From: UBA4055 sp036721445
GTDB lineage: Bacteria; UBA4055
NCBI GenBank assembly: GCA_036721445.1
Contig: DAIMKZ010000023.1
Span: forward strand, 1 to 26,719
Direction: 5' to 3'
DNA: 26,719 nucleotides
Shown here: positions 17,201-24,584 of the stretch, piece by piece
Numbering within the stretch: the stretch's first letter is position 1
Layout: every line of letters starts with the position of its first letter
The notes under the pieces: model-generated
Databases searched by the model: none
Told to the model about the DNA's origin: nothing
The model's input: the letters and a program-made list of their open reading frames with translations, nothing else
Translations under genes and position numbers: made by a program

Positions 17201-17977
17201 TCAGTGATCTCCGCACGTTCAGAAATAAGCCTTGCCGAATCAGAGACCATACCTTCAATAAGTTTTGCGGAAAAAGCGTATGAACTTGATCCGAAGAGAA
17301 CCGAGAACCTTATACTTCTCGGTATATTAAATTACAGTCTCAATGTTAAAAAATCCGAAAGTTATTTTAGATCCGCTCTGATCCTTGATCCGGAAGATCT
17401 TGTTTCCAACATGTATCTTTTTACGATTACAAAAGATTTGAAGTTTCTCACGACAGCGAGAAAAAGCTACCATTCGGGCAGGTCTGATTTTACAGGTCTG
17501 AGATATTTTGACGACTCGAAATTTTTCTCCAACCGCGGAATTATCGAACTCAAAGAGCGGTCATACAGGATGAAACTTCTGCTCTATCCTGAAAATACTG
17601 ACTTTATGCTGGAGCTTGTAAAGTTTCTTACCGACAGCAAAGGCAATATGGTCGAAGCCCTGGAGATCATCAACAAAATACTTGCTGATTCGCCCAACAA
17701 CCCGGAGTTCCTTTCAGCTGCGGCCTGGCTGTTCTATAATCTTGGGGATTTCCCAGGTGCGGACAGGCTCATTACTAAAGCTCTCGGCAATCTTTCGCCT
17801 GATGAATATCACAAATATCCTGAGCTGTTCTACAACATAGGAATGATAAAATCCGCAATAGGCGACAACAGAACGGCAAAATATTACTTCGAGATGCTTC
17901 TCGGATTCAGGAACATGAACGATATAGATTATTCCAAAATTGATTATGCGGAAAGATTTGTCGACAGCATTCAATAA
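14210..17977 (+). CDS. Membrane adenylate cyclase with TPRs and three CxxC-less thioredoxin-like domains
   Basis: A 1255-residue single-span protein. Residues 1-175 are a class III nucleotide cyclase domain with all key residues visible: metal ligands Asp17 (FSDIVGYTKM) and Asp60 (KHIGDE), adenine-selecting Lys56 and Asp113, and transition-state Asn120 and Arg124 (GDGVNIASR). It should make cAMP as a dimer. A transmembrane helix lies at about 196-220. The rest, predicted outside the cytoplasm, holds TPR-like repeats at about 280-425, three thioredoxin-like units at about 523-634, 650-755 and 768-872, and more TPR-like repeats at about 919-1235. Each thioredoxin-like unit keeps a likely cis-proline (Pro594, Pro723, Pro842) but has no CxxC, so a binding role rather than redox catalysis is likely. 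GGCGGGA precedes the start. I know no named family with this full arrangement. Confidence 0.88.
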   Translation: MDEPNTIRKLRAIMFSDIVGYTKMMQNNESESLKLLQKHKDIVTEISAKYGGKIIKHIGDEILVESESAVMLVYCAKELQKYFADRNATVPKSRELSVRIGIHIGDVIIKDDDIFGDGVNIASRIRPLAQPGSIVITHSVLILLGNQDDIKCELIGNKRLKNIKEKVKVYQVLTDVEASHSPGRKSAGSRMNIDTMLKLVLPAFGTALFLILLVFVFFFDHFTDFEENYFRSEFSEAREITKDLRSEKNIKSNYYNIMSADTEDGKELLSYYSDMYSKQPDDPKKAFYLAMSYFRFHTDRNQLDSSYILMRKAYDSGLKSIYFHLFRLDLYSMLKIRTACRRTAEILVKEYPGDPMSFVKSGEAYLSVLKDRDKAAAMYRRALDIYPETAAAYNGLARIELSLSNIQRAKALSDSALMINEEAPNSADTAIEIRKGLSDFSGARDILQKLPEGSVRKYTESANVCLLENDPSSALGYINSGLETFPNRIELVKLQRDIQKMILISDSIQQKENSLSRVKNKWYSSWDEAGQASLKEQKPLIVAALDGQELRSKYLEHTLLHQNVIRETGDVVLLKLSRHKDAELLKTLGIDVFPSLVWVDQNKDEVKSFKNVLGNVTDPGVIVSFIKESVLLNKRMLSMVRETEANKVKNARDFSHAEELALEYEMPVIVVMSDSRSQDSQNYLKHTIFNPAFMKNYRNMIFLSVDEAERSELPKKFGIRSFPAVLFFDEDINLISIKYGVLPQKVLEQEITKVKLFRKRRDILKEEINWIYNTKEAVSYSQSLSKPVLAYLSDPDVTGYNPDEKVFEDYTIIKKINSDYIPLFIRKGSEGYSQYFKDISSPRIAVMNSFGDVLYDFHIPSESEILSAFLDIKTMSELYIGLGSNEFNNFIRRYETYRSLLENRMKISAESELVKFITNYPSFPYSLIDLGELFLTKNDFSKSGHYLRFLESKSFNISEKFLQILISSYMLYDDIFRLNEFMDILEEKTKNDKSGSSSVISARSEISLAESETIPSISFAEKAYELDPKRTENLILLGILNYSLNVKKSESYFRSALILDPEDLVSNMYLFTITKDLKFLTTARKSYHSGRSDFTGLRYFDDSKFFSNRGIIELKERSYRMKLLLYPENTDFMLELVKFLTDSKGNMVEALEIINKILADSPNNPEFLSAAAWLFYNLGDFPGADRLITKALGNLSPDEYHKYPELFYNIGMIKSAIGDNRTAKYYFEMLLGFRNMNDIDYSKIDYAERFVDSIQ

Positions 17978-17995
17978 TTTAAAAAGGACTGAAAA

Positions 17996-18820
17996 ATGAA
18001 ATCTTTTACCATCTCGCTGATAACCTCGTTTCTGGTAACGATAATTACGTGCGCTCTGGTTTTTACTGAGGTAATCAATCTTAAGAAAATACTGCCGGAA
18101 GATTTTTTTAGCAGCAGTAACGAGATAACAGAGGTGCAGATACCGAACCTTGTCAACCTTAAAATATCGGATGCGAAACTGGCTGCTGAGAATTTGGGGC
18201 TCAAGATAATCACCGAGCAAAAATTCGTTGAGAATACATCTCCCGATATCGTACTCAGCCAGTTCCCACTGCCCGGATTCAAAGCCGGAAAGGGCGATGC
18301 CGTCAAGCTTGAGGTCTCGAAAGCCATGGAGATCACTTTCGAAATAATGTCGGAAGAGGACCTGATGGATGAGATCGAACTCAGCCCTAAGATAATCATG
18401 CCTGATATAACAGGCCTGAATTCCGATACGGCAAAAGACCTGCTGGTAAAAGCCGGAGTGATCGACATAGTCGAGAACTTCGCGGACGATGATCTCATAG
18501 ACAAGGGACGCATCATCAGCTTCAATCCGCCTGCGGGATCAGAGATAGACGAAAGCGCCATAGTCGATATCGTGATAAGCAAAGGACCGTCCATTAAAAT
18601 GGTCATCGTACCCAATCTCTACAACAAAACACTTGAAGGCGCAAAGAGCGAGATAGCAAAGAACAAACTCAAGCTTGGAAAAGTGAAAAATGTCACCGAT
18701 ATAGATAAAGGCTTCGACAGAATAATCGGACAGTCGGTACAGTGGGGCGAGAAAGTCAAAGAAGGTACTATAATAGATCTTGATCTTAACACCGAAGCGG
18801 AGGAAAGTATAGGCTGGTAG
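17996..18820 (+). CDS. Membrane-anchored triple-PASTA protein
   Basis: A 274-residue protein with an N-terminal membrane anchor (about 4-24) and three PASTA domains at about 46-110 (IPNLVNLKISDAKLAAENLG), 132-197 (MPDITGLNSDTAKDLLVKAG) and 202-267 (VPNLYNKTLEGAKSEI). PASTA repeats typically sense peptidoglycan at the C-terminus of PknB-like kinases or penicillin-binding proteins; here there is no kinase or transpeptidase, so it is a stand-alone sensor or wall-binding anchor. The last repeat is close to that of the protein at 10310-11536, sharing TDIDKGFDR and IGQSV and finishing in EAE...GW. It follows the cyclase gene by 18 bases, with AAGGA before the ATG, and precedes the barrel gene by 18 bases. 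Confidence 0.88.
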   Translation: MKSFTISLITSFLVTIITCALVFTEVINLKKILPEDFFSSSNEITEVQIPNLVNLKISDAKLAAENLGLKIITEQKFVENTSPDIVLSQFPLPGFKAGKGDAVKLEVSKAMEITFEIMSEEDLMDEIELSPKIIMPDITGLNSDTAKDLLVKAGVIDIVENFADDDLIDKGRIISFNPPAGSEIDESAIVDIVISKGPSIKMVIVPNLYNKTLEGAKSEIAKNKLKLGKVKNVTDIDKGFDRIIGQSVQWGEKVKEGTIIDLDLNTEAEESIGW

Positions 18821-18838
18821 CGGTCCGTAATTCTGATT

Positions 18839-20410
18839 ATGCCTGTAATTAAACGAATATATTTACCGCTTTTATTATTGTTAAATGCCTTCCTGTTCTC
18901 ATACGAGACCGTATTTGAAAGGAATGATATTGAAAATATTGCCGCAAGAGATATTTACGACGTTCTTTCAAAGATTCACACGACACACGGAACAAGCTAC
19001 GGGATTATCGGACAGCCCGTATATTTTTACGGGACAGGCAAATCCTCACCTGAGGCCGCTCTTTATATCGACGATGTTTTTTACGGAAGGATAGTATCCG
19101 ACCTTTCTTTTATTTCGGTCGATATGATCGAAAAGATCATCGTTAGGGATATTTCGCCGGAATGCGCGGGATCTGAAATTTACATCTACACCAGAAACTT
19201 CGATCCTTCTGTTCCGGTATCCGAGGTCCGGTACAAAGACGCTTTCTTTAATTTCAGGGATCTCTCGGTAAATGTTGCGCAGACCGTAATTCCTGACCTT
19301 TCTCTGTCTGTTTTCGCTCAGGTTACGGATTACAGGGACAACAGGGATTATTCCGACAACTTCATCTATCCGTTCCTAAAGCAGAATTACGCCGTAAAAA
19401 TGCATTTCCCGAAAACATTCTCTTTCGTACCGTTCATCGATATATCTTATCTGAAGGAAAAAAAATATCTTATTGATGCCGATTCCTCGCTTTCCAGACC
19501 GGAAGTTTTAAGGTTCGCTTTCTATTTTGATAGAGAATTTTCCGAAAGATTTAAAAGCAGATCGGGTGCTACTTTTATATCCGAAAACAGTATAAAAAAA
19601 TACTACGATACGGATATTTATGAAGAACTGACTCTTTCAGCTCCGGTCTACACTTTAAAAGGAAAGACCGGCGTTTACAGCGGAGGTATGAAAAGTACGG
19701 CAGGCTACGCAAAACTTTCTTGTTCTGCGCAGTGGCCGGTCAATACGGAACTGACCGGATATGTCAGACATTCTGACACTTACGGAACAATACTCTCTTC
19801 CCGGGCAATTCTTGAAAAAGATATCAGGATGTTAAAACTCTCGTCGGCGAACGGCTATTATTATGAGAAAATGAACGGAGGTTCGGACTTTTTTACAAAT
19901 TCCCTGACTGCCGAAAGTGACTTCAGTGCCGGAAATCTGGGATTTAACTTCAGAACAGGTATCGACCTTGTTTCAGAAAGAGAAAGAAAGTACTACAGGG
20001 CAGGTTTTACTGCGGGAAAGAATAACAGGCTCTGTCTGAATTCCGATTTCATAGCCTCCGGATGCTCCGATAAAGACTCGGACATTAAGAACAACCTCAT
20101 CTCTTCACTGACATTCGGGGAAAATTATTTTAATGATAAATTAAAAATCAATACGGCCTTATACCATATCTATTCGGAATATTTTATCAGTGAAAATAAA
20201 CAGACCGCTAACAATTTGAGCTTCAATATCAGGATAAGGATAACGGATCTTGAATTTTTCTTCGGATCGGACAATTTTCTAAAAGATCATTATGACATGA
20301 GCGGCTTTAAATTCGACCTGAACGAACATTACATCTACAGTACTGTTGAAGGATTTGACATGCGTACACGCGACGAGATCTGGGGTGTCAGATGGACGTT
20401 TTACAGGTGA
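18839..20410 (+). CDS. Outer-membrane beta-barrel protein with TonB-receptor-like plug
   Basis: A 523-residue outer-membrane protein. It has a signal peptide at about 1-20. Residues 30-120 look like a TonB-dependent-receptor plug: AALYIDDVFYGRI (73-85), FISVDMIEKIIVRDISPECA (91-110) and SEIYIYTR (112-119) parallel the usual IDGvpv, IERIEV and inIiT elements. The remaining 400 or so residues are alternating beta-strand-rich sequence ending VRWTFYR, with an aromatic residue near the C-terminus as in barrels. The barrel is much shorter than in full receptors (typically 550 residues or more), and I see no carboxypeptidase-like domain or clear TonB box. The ligand is unknown. The Shine-Dalgarno is weak. 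It is the last gene of the operon, and its stop is three bases from the convergent propeller gene's stop. Confidence 0.75.
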   Translation: MPVIKRIYLPLLLLLNAFLFSYETVFERNDIENIAARDIYDVLSKIHTTHGTSYGIIGQPVYFYGTGKSSPEAALYIDDVFYGRIVSDLSFISVDMIEKIIVRDISPECAGSEIYIYTRNFDPSVPVSEVRYKDAFFNFRDLSVNVAQTVIPDLSLSVFAQVTDYRDNRDYSDNFIYPFLKQNYAVKMHFPKTFSFVPFIDISYLKEKKYLIDADSSLSRPEVLRFAFYFDREFSERFKSRSGATFISENSIKKYYDTDIYEELTLSAPVYTLKGKTGVYSGGMKSTAGYAKLSCSAQWPVNTELTGYVRHSDTYGTILSSRAILEKDIRMLKLSSANGYYYEKMNGGSDFFTNSLTAESDFSAGNLGFNFRTGIDLVSERERKYYRAGFTAGKNNRLCLNSDFIASGCSDKDSDIKNNLISSLTFGENYFNDKLKINTALYHIYSEYFISENKQTANNLSFNIRIRITDLEFFFGSDNFLKDHYDMSGFKFDLNEHYIYSTVEGFDMRTRDEIWGVRWTFYR

Positions 20411-20413
20411 TAC

Positions 20414-22690
20414 CTATTTTCTGACCACTGCTATCTTGCCTGTAATGTTCTGTGAAGGGTCGTTTTTATTATAAGCTATCATTTTATATATACCTGTCGA
20501 CACGAGCTTACCTTTGTTATCTCTTCCGTCCCATCCGTTGTTTATGCTGAATTCGTTTCCCCCTTCTCCACCGCGGACAAGAAATCCCTTCATATCGAAT
20601 ATCCTTCCGGTATCGTAGCTGTTCCCGTCCTCGGGAAAATAAAATCCCATAACTGAACTTCCGTCATTAATGAACGGTGAGGGTTTTGTCTGTATCTCAT
20701 TTTTATTTACTTCGCCAGTTTTGAATACTTTACCGTATTCCAGAAAAGACAGTCCGTTATACGAGCCTATAACCGCGATCCCCTCCTCCTCGATGAAAAG
20801 AATTTCGTTTATTGACGCGTCCGGAAGTCTTATTTTTATTATCTCTCCCGGTACCGCGACCGATCCGCTGTAACTCATAGGAACATAATGCCGCCAGCTG
20901 TTTCCGTCAGCCGAAAGAACACTTATGCCTTTATCCGTTGCGAACCATTTTTCGTTTATGCTGTTAACTTCCACATCGTATATTACATTGCCTACAGGTC
21001 CCGTTTGAACATTATTGATATTGACGGATGAAAAACTCTGGGGGTCCGATGGACTTAGGGCAAGATCGATATACCTTATTCCGTTATTCGTAGCTATCCA
21101 GATCACATTATCCTTGTCAGCTGCTATATCTATGACACCGTCGGATATCAGTATTCTTTTAAAACTGAGATTAACTCCGTCGAAAACCCCTACGCCGATA
21201 CCGTCCTGAGCCCCGAAAGACTGTCTTGAGCTCCCTGTCCATATCCATGTCCTTCCGTCATATGTGTCAGCAAAAACATCGTATCCGTAGAAATAATCAC
21301 GGGTCAGGTATGAATGATCCGTTCCGTCGGGAGCCAGCCTTACAAGTGTCGATCCGTCAGGATTAGATTTATCCCCCCAGTTACTTATCCACAGATTGCC
21401 TTCACTGTCCTCCGCGATTCCGGGGTGTACAGGGTAGTTGACGCCTTCAAGAGCGCTTCCGAACGAGAAATTAGAAAAATATGAATAGTCCGGTTCGTTA
21501 TAATCGAATGTGTTCACACCGGCTCCCCATGTGCATATATATAGCCTGCCGTTATTTACAAGAATGTTCTTCGCCCCGTCACCGGTGGCTTTTGCGCTGT
21601 ACATGGTGTCGCTGAAAGTATAGTCGGAAGTATCCATATAAGAAAAATGGCTGTTCGTAAGATATATCAGTCTTCCCGAAGAAGCGTCTAATGCGGCTTT
21701 CTGTATACCTTTCTGATTGGGTACATTGAATGAAGGCCGGTACTCCTCATCGTTCGATACAGAATAAAATGAGAATCCGCCTGTGGAAGTGAAATATATA
21801 ATATCTCCCGACCTGCAGAAAGAACCGAAATTCTCATCCCCTGTACCGAAAATAATCTGAGGCGCAGATGCCAGATCATCCGGCACTGAACTAATTACCA
21901 TGGCATCAACCTGCTCATGAGCAGCAAGAAATTCACCGCCGCCGAAATACCCGTACTTCAGATCAATTCCGTTATAAACAGTTTCTTTTATCGTTCCCGT
22001 CCCGTCGATCCTGAAAAGTCCGGTCTGAGCCAGAACATACACTGTCTCCCCGTTCACGGCAAGGCCGTTGAGGCTTCCGGCGGCATCCAGGCCTGATATT
22101 TTTGTCCAGTTGTTCAAATAATTGATGTTCGGCGAGTCTTCCGCTATCGAATAGGCTCCCGACGCTGTAGAAATATAGATCGTTCCGGCTGTGACTTTCA
22201 CATCAGAAACAACTCCCGTCATGCTGTTAATTTCTGATATCTCATATTTATTAAAATCGTCATTATATCTGTAACGGGCCAATAGTCCGCTGGCGGCAAT
22301 ATAAACATACTCGGATGATGAAAAGACAGCGTTGAGTTCATAAACCCCGGACTGAGCTATATCGTCAAGATAGACGGGTTCTTTTCTTTCGATATCGTAA
22401 ACAGTGACCGAACAATCCGGATGGCCGAGCCACAACATTCCCCTGAAATCCTTTTCTATATCCTCTATCACAGGTTCATATATCCCGTCGTCAGTATCAT
22501 ATACCGTATAATTCGTACCGTCCCGCACAATAAGACCGCCGTCAGTAGCCGCGTATACAGCCCCGTCGAATATTTTTATTCCGAACCCTCTGGTTACAGC
22601 AGTATATGTCGTCAGTTCCTCCGTGAAAAGCTCCTGCCCTAAGGCTGTCAATACTAAGATCGTAAAAAATATGTTCTTCATATATTTCAT
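20414..22690 (-). CDS. Secreted beta-propeller protein with C-terminal T9SS-like domain, PorZ-like
   Basis: A 758-residue exported protein. After a signal peptide come many propeller-type blades, with motifs such as VYAATDGGLIVRDG, GMLWLGHPDCSVTVYD, GNLWISNWG, NVIWIATNNGIRYID and EKWFATDKGISVL, enough for one or two seven-bladed propellers of the two-component-regulator type. The last 80 or so residues (KPSPFINDGSSVMGFYF to the end, with GWDGRDNKGKLVSTGIYKMIAYN) form a FlgD-like/T9SS CTD-type beta domain. Length, order and N-terminus resemble PorZ, the surface T9SS component that delivers anionic LPS to the sortase; this is tentative, since generic propeller proteins look alike. ATG 22690 overlaps the corC stop by ATGA; ATG 22681, with GGAG ten bases ahead, is an equally good start and gives a cleaner signal peptide. 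Confidence 0.8.
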   Translation of the reverse strand: MKYMKNIFFTILVLTALGQELFTEELTTYTAVTRGFGIKIFDGAVYAATDGGLIVRDGTNYTVYDTDDGIYEPVIEDIEKDFRGMLWLGHPDCSVTVYDIERKEPVYLDDIAQSGVYELNAVFSSSEYVYIAASGLLARYRYNDDFNKYEISEINSMTGVVSDVKVTAGTIYISTASGAYSIAEDSPNINYLNNWTKISGLDAAGSLNGLAVNGETVYVLAQTGLFRIDGTGTIKETVYNGIDLKYGYFGGGEFLAAHEQVDAMVISSVPDDLASAPQIIFGTGDENFGSFCRSGDIIYFTSTGGFSFYSVSNDEEYRPSFNVPNQKGIQKAALDASSGRLIYLTNSHFSYMDTSDYTFSDTMYSAKATGDGAKNILVNNGRLYICTWGAGVNTFDYNEPDYSYFSNFSFGSALEGVNYPVHPGIAEDSEGNLWISNWGDKSNPDGSTLVRLAPDGTDHSYLTRDYFYGYDVFADTYDGRTWIWTGSSRQSFGAQDGIGVGVFDGVNLSFKRILISDGVIDIAADKDNVIWIATNNGIRYIDLALSPSDPQSFSSVNINNVQTGPVGNVIYDVEVNSINEKWFATDKGISVLSADGNSWRHYVPMSYSGSVAVPGEIIKIRLPDASINEILFIEEEGIAVIGSYNGLSFLEYGKVFKTGEVNKNEIQTKPSPFINDGSSVMGFYFPEDGNSYDTGRIFDMKGFLVRGGEGGNEFSINNGWDGRDNKGKLVSTGIYKMIAYNKNDPSQNITGKIAVVRK

Positions 22691-23946
22691 TCTCCCTCTT
22701 TAGGCAGTTTGATTATTATCGTTTCTATAAAATTCTTCCTTGCTTTCACGATCCTGTATTCCAGGCCGTCCAGCGTTACCGTTTCTCCCTGCTCCGGTAT
22801 CCTTTTTATGCTGTTGATTATATAACCGTTTACGGTCTCGTTCTGACTCCTGAGTTTTTTCATATTCTTACCGGTGATACTTCCTATCATCCTGTAAAGT
22901 TCCTCGGGACCGGCTGTACCGGCCACAATAAACGTTCTTATCTCAGGCCTGTAGATTATCCCTCTGTCCGAGCCTTCGCTGTCGTGAGGATCGTCAACCT
23001 TCCCCACGATCAGCTCGAGTATGTCGTGCATAGTAACAAGACCCAGACATCCGCCGAATTCATCTATAACGACACAGATCGACGATCTTTCCTTCTTGAA
23101 TGTTTTGAACAGAGACAGTATACTCGTGTTCTCATGTACGAAAAGAGCCGGTCTGACAATGTCTTTTATCTCTTTAACATCATCTTTTAAAAGATCGTTG
23201 ACAAAAGCCACTCCCGCAACGTTGTCCAGGTCGTTCTCGTAAACGATTATTTTGGAAAATGAGGTAAGCATCACCATCTTCCTGAGCTTATAAAGTGGAC
23301 TGTTGATATCGACAGATATCATACTTCTTCTGTGAAGCATTATCTCTCTGACCTTCATCTGTTCGAGACCGAGAACTTTTCTTATTATATGCGCGTCCCT
23401 TTTCTTTACTGTTTCCGACCTGACCGCCTGATCCACAATATAACCTATATCGCTTTTGGATATCATGACCCAGCCGCTTTTGCCCGATTTCATCTTAATC
23501 ATCTTCATTATTCTGACGCTCAATCTTCCAACAAGATAAGTGACAGGAGCAAGCAGTGTTTTTATAAAAATGAACGGATAGATGATCTTTAAAGCTATCC
23601 TGTCCGAGAATTTCTTACCGAGTACTTTGGGTATCATTTCCGCGAATATGACCAGCAGTATCGTCTCGTAAAATGTAATCTGTATGCCTGAGGACCTCCA
23701 GTTCAAACTTGCTGCCAGATAGGCAAAAAAAGTCGCATAGGCGACGTTGGCGATATTGTTCCCGACCAGTATCGGTATAAGAAAGCTGTCGGGATTTTTG
23801 ATCAGTTTTTTTGCTTTGACAGCCGGCGCAGACCCCGCTTTCGCCCACACTCTTATCTTTATCCTGTCCGCTACAGTATAGACTATTTCGGACATAGAAA
23901 AGAAGGCTGAGAATAAAAAAGCTGCGGTTATCAGAAATATCAGCAT
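22687..23946 (-). CDS. CNNM/CorC (HlyC) family membrane protein with CBS pair
   Basis: A 419-residue inner-membrane protein, probably a divalent-cation (Mg/Co) transporter or efflux regulator. The DUF21/CNNM membrane domain covers about 1-150, with hydrophobic segments near 1-20, 55-80, 92-110 and 121-142, and family motifs FFSMSEIVY (15-23), VGNNIAN (61-67) and FAEMIPKVLG (101-110). Two CBS domains follow at about 198-252 (REIMLHRRSMISVD) and 262-316 (VVIDEFGGCLGLVTMHDIL), then a CorC_HlyC domain at about 335-417. It starts with ATGCTGA overlapping the yigZ stop by 7 bases and ends overlapping the propeller gene by 4, so the three are translationally linked. Confidence 0.92.
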   Translation of the reverse strand: MLIFLITAAFLFSAFFSMSEIVYTVADRIKIRVWAKAGSAPAVKAKKLIKNPDSFLIPILVGNNIANVAYATFFAYLAASLNWRSSGIQITFYETILLVIFAEMIPKVLGKKFSDRIALKIIYPFIFIKTLLAPVTYLVGRLSVRIMKMIKMKSGKSGWVMISKSDIGYIVDQAVRSETVKKRDAHIIRKVLGLEQMKVREIMLHRRSMISVDINSPLYKLRKMVMLTSFSKIIVYENDLDNVAGVAFVNDLLKDDVKEIKDIVRPALFVHENTSILSLFKTFKKERSSICVVIDEFGGCLGLVTMHDILELIVGKVDDPHDSEGSDRGIIYRPEIRTFIVAGTAGPEELYRMIGSITGKNMKKLRSQNETVNGYIINSIKRIPEQGETVTLDGLEYRIVKARKNFIETIIIKLPKEGE

Positions 23947-24557
23947 ATATTTACCTTTACAGATCCGTTGCTCTTTTCGAATATCTCTTTTACGAAATAC
24001 TGTGAAAAGCCCCTGTTTATCCTTACTCTGACATTGGGGCCTTCCTGACCGAAATCCTCAGACGATACCGCCGCTTCATATTTGCTCAGAAGGTTCATAA
24101 CTGTGCTCGTAATGTCGTATTTGTATGAAAATTCCGCGAGGTCATATATCTCCACGTTTTCCTTTTCCGCGGACACAATGACAGCTTTTGCCGCTTCTGT
24201 GTAAGCTTTGATCAGCCCTCCGGTGCCGAGGTTGGTGCCGCCGTAATACCGGGTAACTACAAGCAGCGCATCAGTGATGCCGCTGCCCTCGAGCACCGCC
24301 AGTATCGGCCGGCCGGCAGTGCCGGACGGCTCGCCGTCGTCGGAGGAGCGGGTGACGCGGCTGTCACCTGTTCCGGCCGCATATGCGAAGCAGTTGTGCG
24401 TCGCGTCGTAGTACTTTTTCCGCGCCGCTTCAAGCAGGAGTTCGGCCTCATCCCTGCCGCTTATCCTGTAGAGCCTCCCGATAAACCTTGAACCCTTTAT
24501 CTTGTCGATCTCCTTTTCCGAATATCCTTTTACGGTCGTATAAAGCTCTTTTTCCAT
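23940..24557 (-). CDS. YigZ/IMPACT family protein
   Basis: A 205-residue cytoplasmic protein of the UPF0029/IMPACT family. The signature is complete: ATHNCFAYAAG (about 52-62), RSSDDGEPSGTAGRPIL (about 70-86) and VVTRYYGGTNLGTGGLIKAY (about 99-118). The C-terminal 70 residues form the second small ferredoxin-like domain of YigZ. The biochemical function in bacteria is unsettled; eukaryotic IMPACT regulates Gcn2. Its start, at ATG 24557, has little Shine-Dalgarno and follows the nucleoside phosphorylase by 27 bases. The conserved middle of the gene is clearly richer in G+C than the neighbouring coding sequence. Confidence 0.92.
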   Translation of the reverse strand: MEKELYTTVKGYSEKEIDKIKGSRFIGRLYRISGRDEAELLLEAARKKYYDATHNCFAYAAGTGDSRVTRSSDDGEPSGTAGRPILAVLEGSGITDALLVVTRYYGGTNLGTGGLIKAYTEAAKAVIVSAEKENVEIYDLAEFSYKYDITSTVMNLLSKYEAAVSSEDFGQEGPNVRVRINRGFSQYFVKEIFEKSNGSVKVNIC

Positions 24558-24584
24558 ATCGCTGTAATATAAGAAAATCAGGGG

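Noticed and set aside
17996..18820. PknB-type kinase or penicillin-binding protein, suggested by PASTA repeats
   Set aside because: The protein has only an anchor and three PASTA repeats; no kinase or transpeptidase motif is present here or in adjacent genes.
20402..20446. TTACAGG/CCTGTAA inverted repeat at the convergent gene ends, as a terminator
   Set aside because: The arms are seven bases with a loop of about 30 and no following T-run on either strand; a weak AGGT-GAT-ACCT hairpin there is only four pairs.
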